Assembly (NCBI GenBank): GCA_045565695.1 | Contig: JBJLEZ010000001.1 | Coordinates: forward strand, 372,001-436,000 | From: GCA-2690565 sp002457235 | GTDB lineage: Bacteria; Verrucomicrobiota; Verrucomicrobiia; Opitutales; Coraliomargaritaceae | DNA length: 64,000 bases | Direction of reading: 5' to 3' | Part shown: positions 45,140 to 53,347 of the stretch, in pieces | How the letters are laid out: every line of letters starts with the position of its first letter | Numbering within the stretch: the stretch's first letter is position 1 | Program-made: the position numbers and the translations under genes | Notes under the pieces: model-generated | What the model saw: only the letters and a program-made list of their open reading frames with translations | Told to the model about the DNA's origin: nothing | The model's database searches: none

Positions 45140-46138
45140 ATGAAATTTTCAATTTCTACACATTTTTATACTCGTCGTTTTGTTCATCCGCTGAAAACAG
45201 GGCATGGTATATGGAAGGAAAGGGAGGGAATCTTAATTAAGCTAGAGTCTGAAAAAGGGACCGGCTTTGGAGAGATTGCCCCTATTCCTTTTTTTCAAAC
45301 TGAGACGGTGGACGAAGCGCGAAGTTTCATAGGTTCTTTAGGTGAAATAATTGATGCGGAAAATTTGCAAATACCCGAGTCGTTGCCTTGCACTGCTTTT
45401 GCATTGAGTTCAGCCATAGCACAAATAAACCAATCAAAGGAAACCAAGACAGATAAAGTTTTTTCAGTCGCTGGGTTATTGCCAAGTGGGCTTGCTTCTA
45501 AAGAAGCATTAGCTACAAAAACGGCATCAGGCTTTAAGATATTTAAGTGGAAAATGGGCGTGCATTCTTTTGAAAAAGAGGCTCAAATCTTTGATGATTT
45601 AATAAGTAATTGTAACCATGAGATGCGATTTCGCTTAGACGCAAATGCAAGTATGGATAAAGCTACTTTAGAGAAATGGATGCAATATGCGCAAAAGTAT
45701 CGCTCTCAAATCGAATTTTTTGAACAGCCTATGTCCGTGGGAGAAGAATTTCAAATGAGGGAACTTTCAGCCAAATATTCAATTCCAATCGCTTTAGATG
45801 AATCATTAAATGGACCGAGTGGAAAACAATGGCTAGATCAAGATAACTGGCAGGGTCTTTTCGTCATCAAGCCGAGTGCTTTCGGATCCATTGATATATT
45901 GAAGAACTCTTTTTCAAAACTAGGGACACGTTGCATATTATCTTCTTCTTTTGAAACGAGTATTGGTTTAGGGCGTTGTTTAGAACTAGCCTTATCTCTG
46001 AGAAACAATTCCTACGCTTTGGGTTTTGATACTCAGTCAGTTTTTTCCGATGATTATAGTTTGAATCAATCGCTCCCATCTCTTTCTTTATTAGAAGTAA
46101 AGCAACACTCAAAATCTATTATTACGAATGTCTTTTAA
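45140..46138 (+). CDS. menC: o-Succinylbenzoate synthase
   Basis: 332 residues of the enolase superfamily, dehydrating SHCHC to o-succinylbenzoate in menaquinone synthesis. The catalytic KxK is FKWKMG, metal ligands are in LDANAS, FFEQP and ALDES, and the second Lys is in FVIKPSAFGS. The N-terminal capping domain has FGEIAPIPFF. It overlaps menE by 11 bases, which confirms the pathway. Divergent from guaB with 54 bases between. Confidence 0.88.
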   Translation: MKFSISTHFYTRRFVHPLKTGHGIWKEREGILIKLESEKGTGFGEIAPIPFFQTETVDEARSFIGSLGEIIDAENLQIPESLPCTAFALSSAIAQINQSKETKTDKVFSVAGLLPSGLASKEALATKTASGFKIFKWKMGVHSFEKEAQIFDDLISNCNHEMRFRLDANASMDKATLEKWMQYAQKYRSQIEFFEQPMSVGEEFQMRELSAKYSIPIALDESLNGPSGKQWLDQDNWQGLFVIKPSAFGSIDILKNSFSKLGTRCILSSSFETSIGLGRCLELALSLRNNSYALGFDTQSVFSDDYSLNQSLPSLSLLEVKQHSKSIITNVF

Positions 46139-47474
46139 GTTAGAACAAATTCGGAGGGATTTAATCGCCAATGCAAAATCTTCAGAGTTATGGGATTTAG
46201 TAGATGTTTATGGAAAACAACTGGATATTAAGCTCAATGAAGCAATGGCTCAAGGGGTTTTGATTGCCGAAAAAGATCCTTTGAAATTTGTTGCTTCGTT
46301 AATTACGTCAATGGATCGCAATGTGCCAATTATTTTAGGGAATCACCAGTGGGGAGAATCGGAGTGGGTATTGTTCGACCAACTATTTTCTCCTGCAGTG
46401 ATTTTTGGATTACAAAAATCTACTGACGGAAACCAACCTGTCTTTAAAGAAAAGGATCAAGGAAGTATTTTGATTCCTACAGGAGGTACTAGCAGCGATG
46501 CTTTACGTTTTGCGATTCATCGTTGGGAATCATTAGAGGCCCAGAGCCTCATGGTGCAAACTTTTTTAGGTGATAAAGCTATTAATTCTATCTGTTGTTT
46601 GCCCTTATTTCATGTCAGCGGCTTAATGCAAGTGATTCGCGCTATTGCAAGCAATGGGCAAATACTATTCAGCCAATTAAATGAACTAGAATCGGCATCA
46701 AAACTTGTAGCTGTAGAAGATTTTTGTTTATCGCTAGTGCCAACGCAATTGAGTCGATTGATTTCTAAGGGATTCATTTTTGAAAAAATGGATAAATTTA
46801 AAGCCATTTTCTTAGGAGGTGCTCCAACTAGCGATTCGCTTTTGAAAAAGGCTAAAGACTATTCCTTGCCCATAGTTATGTCGTATGGAATGACAGAAAC
46901 GGCGGGGATGATTTGCGCCCAAAGCAAAGAGAGTTTCTTAGCAGGGAATTTTTCTTCAGGAAAGCCGTTATTCGGTGCTGAGATAAAGCTCAACACTAGA
47001 GAGGGGTTTAATATACTGCATGTGCATTCAAAGAGTCTTTTTTATGGTTATTGGGGCAGTCAATTATTCGAACGAGGTGAGGGGTTGAGCTCAAATGATT
47101 ACGGACATTTTTTAGAAGATGGACAATTGATTATTGAAGGAAGGACGGATAATTGGATCATCAGTGGTGGAGAAAAAATTAATCCTAAAGAAGTTGAAGA
47201 GAGCTTAAACGCCTCAGGTTATATTGAATCAGCCTTAGTTATTGGCAAAGATTCAAAAGAGTGGGGCCAAGCTTTGGTTGGAATTCTCGTGCCTAAAGGT
47301 GATTTAACTGATAAGGCACTTGTAGATAACTTGAATGATTATTTGAAGCAAAACTTAGCCAATCATAAACTCCCAAAAGCTTATCTATTTGTTGAAGAAT
47401 TACCTATTTTAGAAAATGGCAAACGAGATAATGGGCAAATTGGAAAATTGCTCTATTCAGTTACCGTTGATTAA
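46128..47474 (+). CDS. menE: o-Succinylbenzoate-CoA ligase
   Basis: 448 residues of the acyl-adenylate (ANL) superfamily. P-loop-like LIPTGGTSSDALRF, the SYGMTETAGM motif, YGHFLEDGQLIIEGRTDNWIISGGEKI hinge and the C-terminal Lys in NGKRD are present. With menC overlapping upstream it should ligate CoA to o-succinylbenzoate. It could superficially be mistaken for OleC, another ANL enzyme, given oleA/oleB elsewhere in the window, but the menC link and its short N-terminus favour MenE. Confidence 0.85.
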   Translation: MSFKLEQIRRDLIANAKSSELWDLVDVYGKQLDIKLNEAMAQGVLIAEKDPLKFVASLITSMDRNVPIILGNHQWGESEWVLFDQLFSPAVIFGLQKSTDGNQPVFKEKDQGSILIPTGGTSSDALRFAIHRWESLEAQSLMVQTFLGDKAINSICCLPLFHVSGLMQVIRAIASNGQILFSQLNELESASKLVAVEDFCLSLVPTQLSRLISKGFIFEKMDKFKAIFLGGAPTSDSLLKKAKDYSLPIVMSYGMTETAGMICAQSKESFLAGNFSSGKPLFGAEIKLNTREGFNILHVHSKSLFYGYWGSQLFERGEGLSSNDYGHFLEDGQLIIEGRTDNWIISGGEKINPKEVEESLNASGYIESALVIGKDSKEWGQALVGILVPKGDLTDKALVDNLNDYLKQNLANHKLPKAYLFVEELPILENGKRDNGQIGKLLYSVTVD

Positions 47475-47516
47475 AGGCAATTGCTTAAAAAAATACGTTC
47501 AATCATCAGCTAATTA

Positions 47517-47544
47517 TTGACAGTTTTTTTAGACCAACTATAAC
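47517..47544 (+). promoter_or_regulatory. Sigma-70-type promoter for the HNH gene
   Basis: TTGACA at 47517-47522 and TATAAC at 47539-47544, 16-base spacer. Expected start of transcription is near 47551, only about 7 bases before the ATG, so the message would be nearly leaderless. Confidence 0.65.
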
Positions 47545-47557
47545 CTAGCATCTTCTG

Positions 47558-48169
47558 ATGAAGATTAATCTGAACTATAGAATTTTAGTTCTTAACCGTC
47601 TCTGGCAGGCTGTTAATATTGTAGGAGTCGAAAGAGGCTTTAGTCTATTGCTTCAGGACAATGCGCAAGTCATTTATACAGGTGATCAAAGTTATCGATT
47701 AATGAACTCAGATGCTTGGTTGAAGCTATCTCAAGAAATGCAAGATTTAGGAGAATCGCCCGATGAGTGTATTCAAACTGTGCGGTTAAAGATAATAGTG
47801 CCAAAAGTTTTATTACTGAGAGCCTATTCTCAGGTTCCGGTCCATGAAGTAAAATTCAGTAGGGAAAATCTATTGGATAGAGATGACCATCGGTGTCAAT
47901 ATTGCGGAAATCAATTAGAGCCGGCTCTTTTAAATATGGATCATGTCATTCCAAGGGATCAAGGGGGCAAGACTTCATGGGAGAATATTGTAACTTCTTG
48001 TATTAAATGTAATTCCAAAAAAGCGAATCGTTTGCCTCATCAAGCGAATATGCACCTCATAAAAAAGCCGGAACGACCTAGATGGCGTCCATTTATCAGT
48101 TCATTAATTGGACAATCTTATGAGAAAGATTGGGAACATTTCTTGAACCTAAATAAAGCAGCCCTGTAA
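47558..48169 (+). CDS. HNH-endonuclease-fold protein
   Basis: 203 residues. The C-terminal half is an HNH_5-type domain: RCQYCG and SCIKCN supply zinc cysteines and NMDHVIPRDQGGKTSWENIV holds the catalytic His and Asn. The N-terminal ~100 residues (RILVLNRLWQAVNIV, a conserved opening) are specific to this widespread single-domain family. No recombinase or restriction partner is nearby, so it is a housekeeping-like protein of unknown function. Confidence 0.8.
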   Translation: MKINLNYRILVLNRLWQAVNIVGVERGFSLLLQDNAQVIYTGDQSYRLMNSDAWLKLSQEMQDLGESPDECIQTVRLKIIVPKVLLLRAYSQVPVHEVKFSRENLLDRDDHRCQYCGNQLEPALLNMDHVIPRDQGGKTSWENIVTSCIKCNSKKANRLPHQANMHLIKKPERPRWRPFISSLIGQSYEKDWEHFLNLNKAAL

Positions 48170-48214
48170 ATTTAAACCTTGTCCTAACTTACACACTTGG
48201 TTTTATGACATTTC

Positions 48215-49471
48215 ATGAAAGTATGTTGTATAGGTGCAGGTTATGTCGGTGGACCCACAATGGCTGTAATCGCACAAAAATGCCCCCATATTGAAGTTAC
48301 TGTTGTCGATATTAACGAACAACGTATCGCTGAGTGGAATTCAGATCAATTACCTATTTATGAGCCAGGCTTAGATGCAGTTGTTCAAGAATGCCGTGGA
48401 AAAAATTTATTTTTCTCATCGGATGTAGATAAAGCGATATTAGAATCAGATATGATCTTTTTATCTGTGAATACGCCAACTAAAACATATGGAATTGGGG
48501 CAGGGCGGGCAGCAGATTTACGCTATGTAGAAAATTGTGCGAGACAAATTGCGAAAGTGGCTCAGGGCGATAAAATTGTTGTCGAAAAGTCCACTTTGCC
48601 TGTGCGTACAGCCGAGTCGATAAAACAAATTTTAACGGCAAATTCTGAAGGACGGAATTTTCAAATTTTATCCAATCCAGAATTTTTAGCCGAAGGTACA
48701 GCGATTCAAGATCTCGAATCGCCGGATCGGGTCTTAATTGGTGGAGACTCTACGAAAGAAGGCCAGCTCGCTGTCGATCAGTTAGTCAGTATTTACGAAA
48801 ATTGGGTACCGAGAGAAAAGATTATTGCAACGAATGTCTGGTCATCGGAATTATCTAAGCTTACAGCCAATGCATTTTTGGCTCAGCGAATTTCTTCAAT
48901 AAATGCAATATCTGCTCTATGTGAAGCTACGGGCGCTAATGTCGATGAGGTCGCACATGCGATTGGGACTGATGATCGAATTGGGCCAAAGTTTTTAAAA
49001 GCATCTGTAGGATTTGGTGGTTCTTGTTTCAAAAAAGATATTTTGAACTTAGCCTACATGTGTGAACATTTTGGATTACAAGAAGTTGCGGATTATTGGA
49101 ATAGCGTCATTGAAATGAATGATTATCAAAAAAAGCGCTTTTCAGCAAATGTTCTCAGTCATTTATTTAATACCGTTTCACATAAAAAAATTGCTCTGTT
49201 TGGATTTGCTTTCAAAAAAGATACAAATGACACACGAGAATCTGCCGCTATCTCAATCGCCAGTGATTTATTGGCAGAAAGTGCAAATGTGGTCATCTTT
49301 GATCCAAAGGTTAGCGAAGCTCAAATTCGCAAAGACTTAAGTGTAGCGGATGATAATGAAAAAGTTTCTGTTGCTAAGGATCCATATCAGGCGGCAGAAG
49401 AAGCCGATGCTATATTGGTTTTAACGGAATGGGATATGTTTAAAACACTCGATTTCACTAAGATTATATAA
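48215..49471 (+). CDS. ugd: UDP-glucose 6-dehydrogenase, eukaryote-like type, frameshifted before the C-terminal tail
   Basis: 418 residues; oxidises UDP-glucose to UDP-glucuronate for capsule or lipopolysaccharide. GAGYVGGPT (8-15) binds NAD; catalytic Cys is in GFGGSCFKKD (271). NVWSSELSKLTANAFLAQRISSINA and GTDDRIG resemble animal/plant UGDH. The frame stops at TAA 49469-49471 right after DFTKII. The conserved tail of the family continues one base out of frame immediately after it (see 49476-49574). Dropping one base at about 49466 would give IYNNMRKPAF and a ~450-residue protein. Loss of the tail may alter oligomer contacts (inference). Confidence 0.88.
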   Translation: MKVCCIGAGYVGGPTMAVIAQKCPHIEVTVVDINEQRIAEWNSDQLPIYEPGLDAVVQECRGKNLFFSSDVDKAILESDMIFLSVNTPTKTYGIGAGRAADLRYVENCARQIAKVAQGDKIVVEKSTLPVRTAESIKQILTANSEGRNFQILSNPEFLAEGTAIQDLESPDRVLIGGDSTKEGQLAVDQLVSIYENWVPREKIIATNVWSSELSKLTANAFLAQRISSINAISALCEATGANVDEVAHAIGTDDRIGPKFLKASVGFGGSCFKKDILNLAYMCEHFGLQEVADYWNSVIEMNDYQKKRFSANVLSHLFNTVSHKKIALFGFAFKKDTNDTRESAAISIASDLLAESANVVIFDPKVSEAQIRKDLSVADDNEKVSVAKDPYQAAEEADAILVLTEWDMFKTLDFTKII

Positions 49472-49475
49472 CAAT

Positions 49476-49574
49476 ATGCGTAAACCAGCATTTATTTATG
49501 ATGGCAGAAATATCTTAGATATAGAAGCACTTCGCAAGATAGGCTTCGACGCGCAAAGCATAGGACGCACCTAA
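49476..49574 (+). pseudogene. Out-of-frame C-terminal tail of ugd (32 codons)
   Basis: Reading from the ATG at 49476 gives MRKPAFIYDGRNILD followed by LRKIGFDAQSIGR and a stop at 49574. This is the standard end of eukaryote-like UGDH (GRNILD...L...GF...SIG). It is displaced by one base from the main ugd frame. Its conservation suggests a recent mutation, a sequence error or recoding rather than decay. It could be read as a separate peptide, but that is unlikely. Confidence 0.85.
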
Positions 49575-49584
49575 TAACAACATT

Positions 49585-50766
49585 ATGATTATTGAACCTA
49601 AAATTAGAGGATTTGTTTGTATCACAGCACACCCAGAAGGTTGTGCTAAGAAAGTTGCTCAAGAAATAGCAATAGCTAAGGCTAGCCCAATAAAATCTGG
49701 ACCGAAAAAAGTTTTAGTCATCGGCGCATCCACAGGCTACGGACTGTCATCAAGAGTCACGGCCGCTTTTTCATGTGAAGCAAGTACATTAGGGGTCTTT
49801 TTTGAGCGTCCATCCTCTAACGGAAAGCCAGCAAGTGCAGGTTGGTACAACACTGTTGCTTTTGAAAAGGAAGCAACTGCCGCAGGTCTTTATGCAAAGA
49901 GTATTAACGGGGATGCTTTTTCTAATGAGATAAAGGCAAATGTTATTCAAACTATCAAAGAAGATTGGGGAACTGTGGATTGTGTGATTTACAGTTTGGC
50001 TTCCCCTAAAAGAATAGATCCTACTACAGGGAATACTTACAAATCTTGTTTAAAGCCAATCGGGTCTAGTTTCAACAATACTAGTTTGGATACGAACAAA
50101 GGACTGATTGAAAGTGTTTCTATAGAACCAGCGAATGAGGAAGATATAGAAAATACAATAAAAGTCATGGGTGGAGAAGATTGGGAGCTTTGGATGGAAG
50201 CATTATCTCAAGCAGGTGTACTCACTCCCGAAACAAAGACCGTTGCTTATTCCTACATTGGGCCGGAAGTGACTTGGCCCGTTTACAAGAATGGAACTAT
50301 AGGAACGGCAAAATTAGATGTGGAGCGAGCGAGTCGCACAATTTCTAAAAAGTATGGAATTGAAGCGTACGTCTCTGTGAACAAAGCAGTTGTTACTCAA
50401 GCAAGTTCAGCAATTCCTGTCGTGCCTCTTTATATTTCTATTCTTTTTAAAATCATGAAAGCTAAAGGTACACATGAAGGGTGCATTGAGCAGATTGTCC
50501 GACTGTTTAAAGATCGCTTATATGAGGGAGATCTCAATTTAGATCAAGACGGTCGTATTCGTGTCGATGATTGGGAAATGGATAGTGAGGTACAAGCAGA
50601 AGTCGCTTCCATTTGGCCAAGTGTGACAACGGAAAATCTCAGAGATGTTTCTGATTTTAATGCGTACCAAAAAGAATTCCTTGAACTCTTTGGATTTGGT
50701 CTAGATGGGATAGACTATTCTAAAGATGTAGAAGTTGATCGACCTATACAAAGTCTAAGTAGTTAA
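49585..50766 (+). CDS. fabV: Trans-2-enoyl-ACP/CoA reductase FabV
   Basis: 393 residues of the FabV/TER family, the large SDR enoyl reductase that is naturally little affected by triclosan. The NADH motif is VIGASTGYGLSSR, and the catalytic Y-x8-K is Y234...K243 within GPEVTWPVYKNG. N-terminal IIEPKIRGFVCITAHPEGC is typical. It reduces enoyl-acyl substrates at the end of each fatty acid elongation cycle. A second enoyl reductase, FabI, lies at 56798. It is 10 bases after the ugd tail and may be co-transcribed. Confidence 0.93.
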   Translation: MIIEPKIRGFVCITAHPEGCAKKVAQEIAIAKASPIKSGPKKVLVIGASTGYGLSSRVTAAFSCEASTLGVFFERPSSNGKPASAGWYNTVAFEKEATAAGLYAKSINGDAFSNEIKANVIQTIKEDWGTVDCVIYSLASPKRIDPTTGNTYKSCLKPIGSSFNNTSLDTNKGLIESVSIEPANEEDIENTIKVMGGEDWELWMEALSQAGVLTPETKTVAYSYIGPEVTWPVYKNGTIGTAKLDVERASRTISKKYGIEAYVSVNKAVVTQASSAIPVVPLYISILFKIMKAKGTHEGCIEQIVRLFKDRLYEGDLNLDQDGRIRVDDWEMDSEVQAEVASIWPSVTTENLRDVSDFNAYQKEFLELFGFGLDGIDYSKDVEVDRPIQSLSS

Positions 50767-50790
50767 GCTTAGGAAAATCTTTTAATTCGA

Positions 50791-51129
50791 TCAAAACGGC
50801 GGTTCTTCATCCAATACAACGTCCGTACTTGCTGATGGGGAAGATTCTTCCGTTGCATTGCTTGATTGTTTAGCAATTTTCCAGGCATTTAAATTAACAA
50901 AATGTTTTTCATTCCATTCCCGGCAACTGATGTCAAAATGAACAGTTACAGTATCGCCTGCTTTAACCGATTCCAAAAGTTCAATTTTATCTTTTAAGCA
51001 ACCGAAAATAATGTTTTGAGGATATTTTTCGTTTTCTGTAGTGAGTAAAAATTCCCGTTTTTTGAAGTCATTGGCAAAAGTTTGTACTTCAAAGATTTCT
51101 TTTATTGTTCCTGTAATATCAAATGGCAT
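50791..51129 (-). CDS. DUF3127 OB-fold-like protein with SSB-like C-terminal tip
   Basis: 112 residues. The first ~85 form the beta-rich DUF3127 domain (ITGTIKEIFEVQTF, FKKREFLLTTENEKYP, DTVTVHFDISCREWNEKHFVN, NAWKI), which resembles an OB fold. A low-complexity Ser/Ala/Thr linker follows, and the protein ends LDEEPPF: an acidic run plus Pro-Phe as in the SSB C-terminal peptide that recruits repair proteins. A role in single-stranded DNA or RNA handling is plausible but unproven. Convergent with fabV. Confidence 0.75.
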   Translation of the reverse strand: MPFDITGTIKEIFEVQTFANDFKKREFLLTTENEKYPQNIIFGCLKDKIELLESVKAGDTVTVHFDISCREWNEKHFVNLNAWKIAKQSSNATEESSPSASTDVVLDEEPPF

Positions 51130-51166
51130 AAGAGTATAAGTTAGTTTAGTATGTTTTTTATACTGG

Positions 51167-51180
51167 AAGAATTAATTCTT
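51167..51180. promoter_or_regulatory. 14-base palindrome AAGAATTAATTCTT upstream of the DUF3127 gene
   Basis: A perfect dyad 37 bases upstream of the DUF3127 start, in the spacer shared with tRNA-Pro. Possible operator; no factor known. Confidence 0.3.
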
Positions 51181-51205
51181 TCAAACGAATAATGAGGAAA
51201 GAGCA

Positions 51206-51234
51206 TTGACAGGGATAAATTTTTTGATGGGTTA
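51206..51234 (+). promoter_or_regulatory. Possible promoter of tRNA-Pro
   Basis: TTGACA at 51206-51211 is a perfect -35. At 17 bases the -10 would be GGGTTA, a poor match; the tRNA starts 12 bases later. Only the -35 is convincing. Confidence 0.4.
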
Positions 51235-51246
51235 GGAGATTCGTCA

Positions 51247-51357
<111 letters not shown>

Positions 51358-51383
51358 CTGAATCCCAAACAATAGACGCAGAT

Positions 51384-52229
51384 TTATTTTTCAGTGACGG
51401 CAATCGCATCGAGCATTGGTGCCGTCTGTGGTAACATGATCTTATGAATGCTCGGATTTGCAACAACGACACCGTGACTTTTGAATAAGTCCACCGGATG
51501 ACCATTAAAATCGGTAATCTTTGCTCCTGCTTCCTCGGCGATGACTAAGCCAGCAGCCATATCCCAAGGCTTTAATTGCATTTCGTAATATCCTATGACT
51601 GTTCCATCTGCGACTGAGCAAAAATCAATAGAAGCTGCACCAAAGCGGCGTACCCCTCCCGCAACCTTCAGAAAATTGGCAAGGGCTTTTGAAAGATGTT
51701 CTGCACGTATCGCTCGATCATAAGGAAAGCCAGTCACTATAACTCCTTCGGAAAGTAGAGATTTGATACTGACTTGGATCGGATCGCCATTTTTTGTAGC
51801 ACCGTGTCCTTTGATTGCTCGGTAGCGTTTGTTTAAGGACGGGGCAGACACAATCCCTGCCACAGGCGTATTTTGATAGATAATACCCACTGATATCCCC
51901 CAATGGTGTAGACTATTTGCGTAATTAACTGTTCCATCGATTGGATCGATCACCCAAGTAAAGGATTCAGAATCTTGCGCACCACTATTCGTTCCTTCTT
52001 CTGCCACGATGGCATCTTTTGGAAAATGTTTTTGAATCGCTGAAGTGATTATTTTTTCGGAGTGAAGGTCGGCTTCCGTGACTAAATCAAAAATGTTGGT
52101 CTTGGTTTTTTTGGCATTAGAGGTGCCCTGTAAGTCCAAAACATCTTTTTCTAATTGAGGAAGTAGGGCTTCAATTATAGATAAGCGATCGGTCAATGCA
52201 TTTGATATGTCGCTAGTAAGATTGGCCAT
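51384..52229 (-). CDS. Inositol-monophosphatase-family phosphatase (SuhB-like)
   Basis: 281 residues, Mg-dependent sugar phosphatase fold. Metal site motifs: EEGTNSG (ligand Glu), DPIDGTVNYANSLHHWG, and WDMAAGLVIAEEAGAKITD near the C-terminus. Members hydrolyse inositol-1-phosphate or related compounds (CysQ, fructose-1,6-bisphosphate in others). The DPIDGT..Y/F pattern fits SuhB. It is 5 bases after the aquaporin gene and may end that operon. Confidence 0.85.
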   Translation of the reverse strand: MANLTSDISNALTDRLSIIEALLPQLEKDVLDLQGTSNAKKTKTNIFDLVTEADLHSEKIITSAIQKHFPKDAIVAEEGTNSGAQDSESFTWVIDPIDGTVNYANSLHHWGISVGIIYQNTPVAGIVSAPSLNKRYRAIKGHGATKNGDPIQVSIKSLLSEGVIVTGFPYDRAIRAEHLSKALANFLKVAGGVRRFGAASIDFCSVADGTVIGYYEMQLKPWDMAAGLVIAEEAGAKITDFNGHPVDLFKSHGVVVANPSIHKIMLPQTAPMLDAIAVTEK

Positions 52230-52234
52230 TCGCT

Positions 52235-52891
52235 TTATTTTTTAGGCTCAATCGAATTAAAAATAAATGAGGCAACCAAACCTGCGAATATTTGTGTAAC
52301 GGTATAAATTGCAAACAGTTTAAGATCTATCACTTGATGGATCAATAGTCCAACATTCACAGCTGGATTAAATGAAGCACCTGAAATAGAGCCAACGGAA
52401 AACGCTCCAGTGGCGACAACAAAACCAATTGCTATCCCATAAAATCCGTTGCCTGCAGTTCCTTTAGCAAGGGCGACATTTAAAATGACCCAGACTAAGG
52501 CAAAGGTGAATAAGAATTCACTGAAGATGGCCGGAATTAATTGAAAGCTTTCTGAATGCTGAAAGCCCGTGCTGTTATCAATAATTGCTTGTAAGGGGGT
52601 TGGGGCAATTATAAGTGCGGCATAGGCAGCTAGTACGGCACCTGCAATAACAACAATACAATAAAAAAGTGATTCTTTTGCTGGTTGATTTTTGGTCGCG
52701 AAAAAAGCCACAGTTACTGCCGGATTAAAATGAGCTTTCGAACGAAATCCTGAAGCAAAGACAATAGCCGTGAGACCTAGACCAATGGCAATGGGTGCCA
52801 AGTCGGCCGCAAATCCTGCGAGGGCAGACAAGCTGATAATAAGATAGAGGAAAAAAGTTCCTATGAATTCAGTGACGAGTTTAGCTTTCAT
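52235..52891 (-). CDS. Aquaporin-family channel with Val after the second NPA
   Basis: 218 residues, six membrane segments, two half-helices with NPA at 56-58 (HFNPAVTV) and 175-177 (SFNPAVNV). In water and glycerol channels the second NPA is followed by the Arg of the selectivity filter; here it is Val, so the pore should be wider and less polar. It sits 16 bases after arsC. An aquaporin next to arsC occurs in Sinorhizobium (AqpS), where it lets arsenite leave the cell. That role is my preferred inference. Confidence 0.85.
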   Translation of the reverse strand: MKAKLVTEFIGTFFLYLIISLSALAGFAADLAPIAIGLGLTAIVFASGFRSKAHFNPAVTVAFFATKNQPAKESLFYCIVVIAGAVLAAYAALIIAPTPLQAIIDNSTGFQHSESFQLIPAIFSEFLFTFALVWVILNVALAKGTAGNGFYGIAIGFVVATGAFSVGSISGASFNPAVNVGLLIHQVIDLKLFAIYTVTQIFAGLVASFIFNSIEPKK

Positions 52892-52907
52892 AATAGGTGG
52901 TTAAAAA

Positions 52908-53339
52908 TTATTGTGCGTCTCTGTAGCCTGAAACATAGGCTTCAAAAACAAGTTTGATTTGATCGCGAATACGGCGAAAGGCGTCCATTTCAGATTCTCC
53001 TTCTTGCATAGCGTGTGGGGGATCTTCAAAGGACCAGTGATAACTTTCCGGAGAGTTGGGAAATACAGGGCAAGCTTCTTTTGCATTATCGCAGACAGTG
53101 ATCACGGTATCGATGCCAGAGTTTAAATAAAGGTCTAAGTGGTCTGAAGTATGATGAGAAATATCAATATTTATTTCTTTCAAAGCTTCGATCGCGGAGG
53201 GATGGACTTCCCCTTTAGGGTTGGATCCGGCAGAAAATATTTCAAATAGATCACTGGCAGAATTTCTTAAGATGCCTTCTGCCATGTGAGAGCGGCAGGA
53301 ATTACCAGTACAGAGAATGAGAATTTTGGGCTTCGTCAT
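52908..53339 (-). CDS. arsC: Arsenate reductase, thioredoxin-linked low-molecular-weight-phosphatase type
   Basis: 143 residues. The phosphatase loop is CTGNSCR (Cys10, Cys15, Arg16), the relay cysteines are Cys83 and Cys90 (VCDNAKEACPVFP), and the acid is Asp106 in FEDP. The full cysteine set needed for the thioredoxin-coupled reaction is present, reducing arsenate to arsenite. There is no ArsR, ArsB or Acr3 nearby; the aquaporin follows. Upstream by 8 bases is an NRAMP-like transporter. Confidence 0.92.
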   Translation of the reverse strand: MTKPKILILCTGNSCRSHMAEGILRNSASDLFEIFSAGSNPKGEVHPSAIEALKEINIDISHHTSDHLDLYLNSGIDTVITVCDNAKEACPVFPNSPESYHWSFEDPPHAMQEGESEMDAFRRIRDQIKLVFEAYVSGYRDAQ

Positions 53340-53347
53340 GATTTGGC

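Noticed and set aside
46128..47474. OleC (beta-lactone synthetase) partner for oleA/oleB
   Set aside because: It overlaps menC and is short for OleC; MenE fits better.
49476..49574. Short frame read as an independent small protein
   Set aside because: Its sequence is the known C-terminal tail of UDP-glucose dehydrogenase, so it belongs to ugd.
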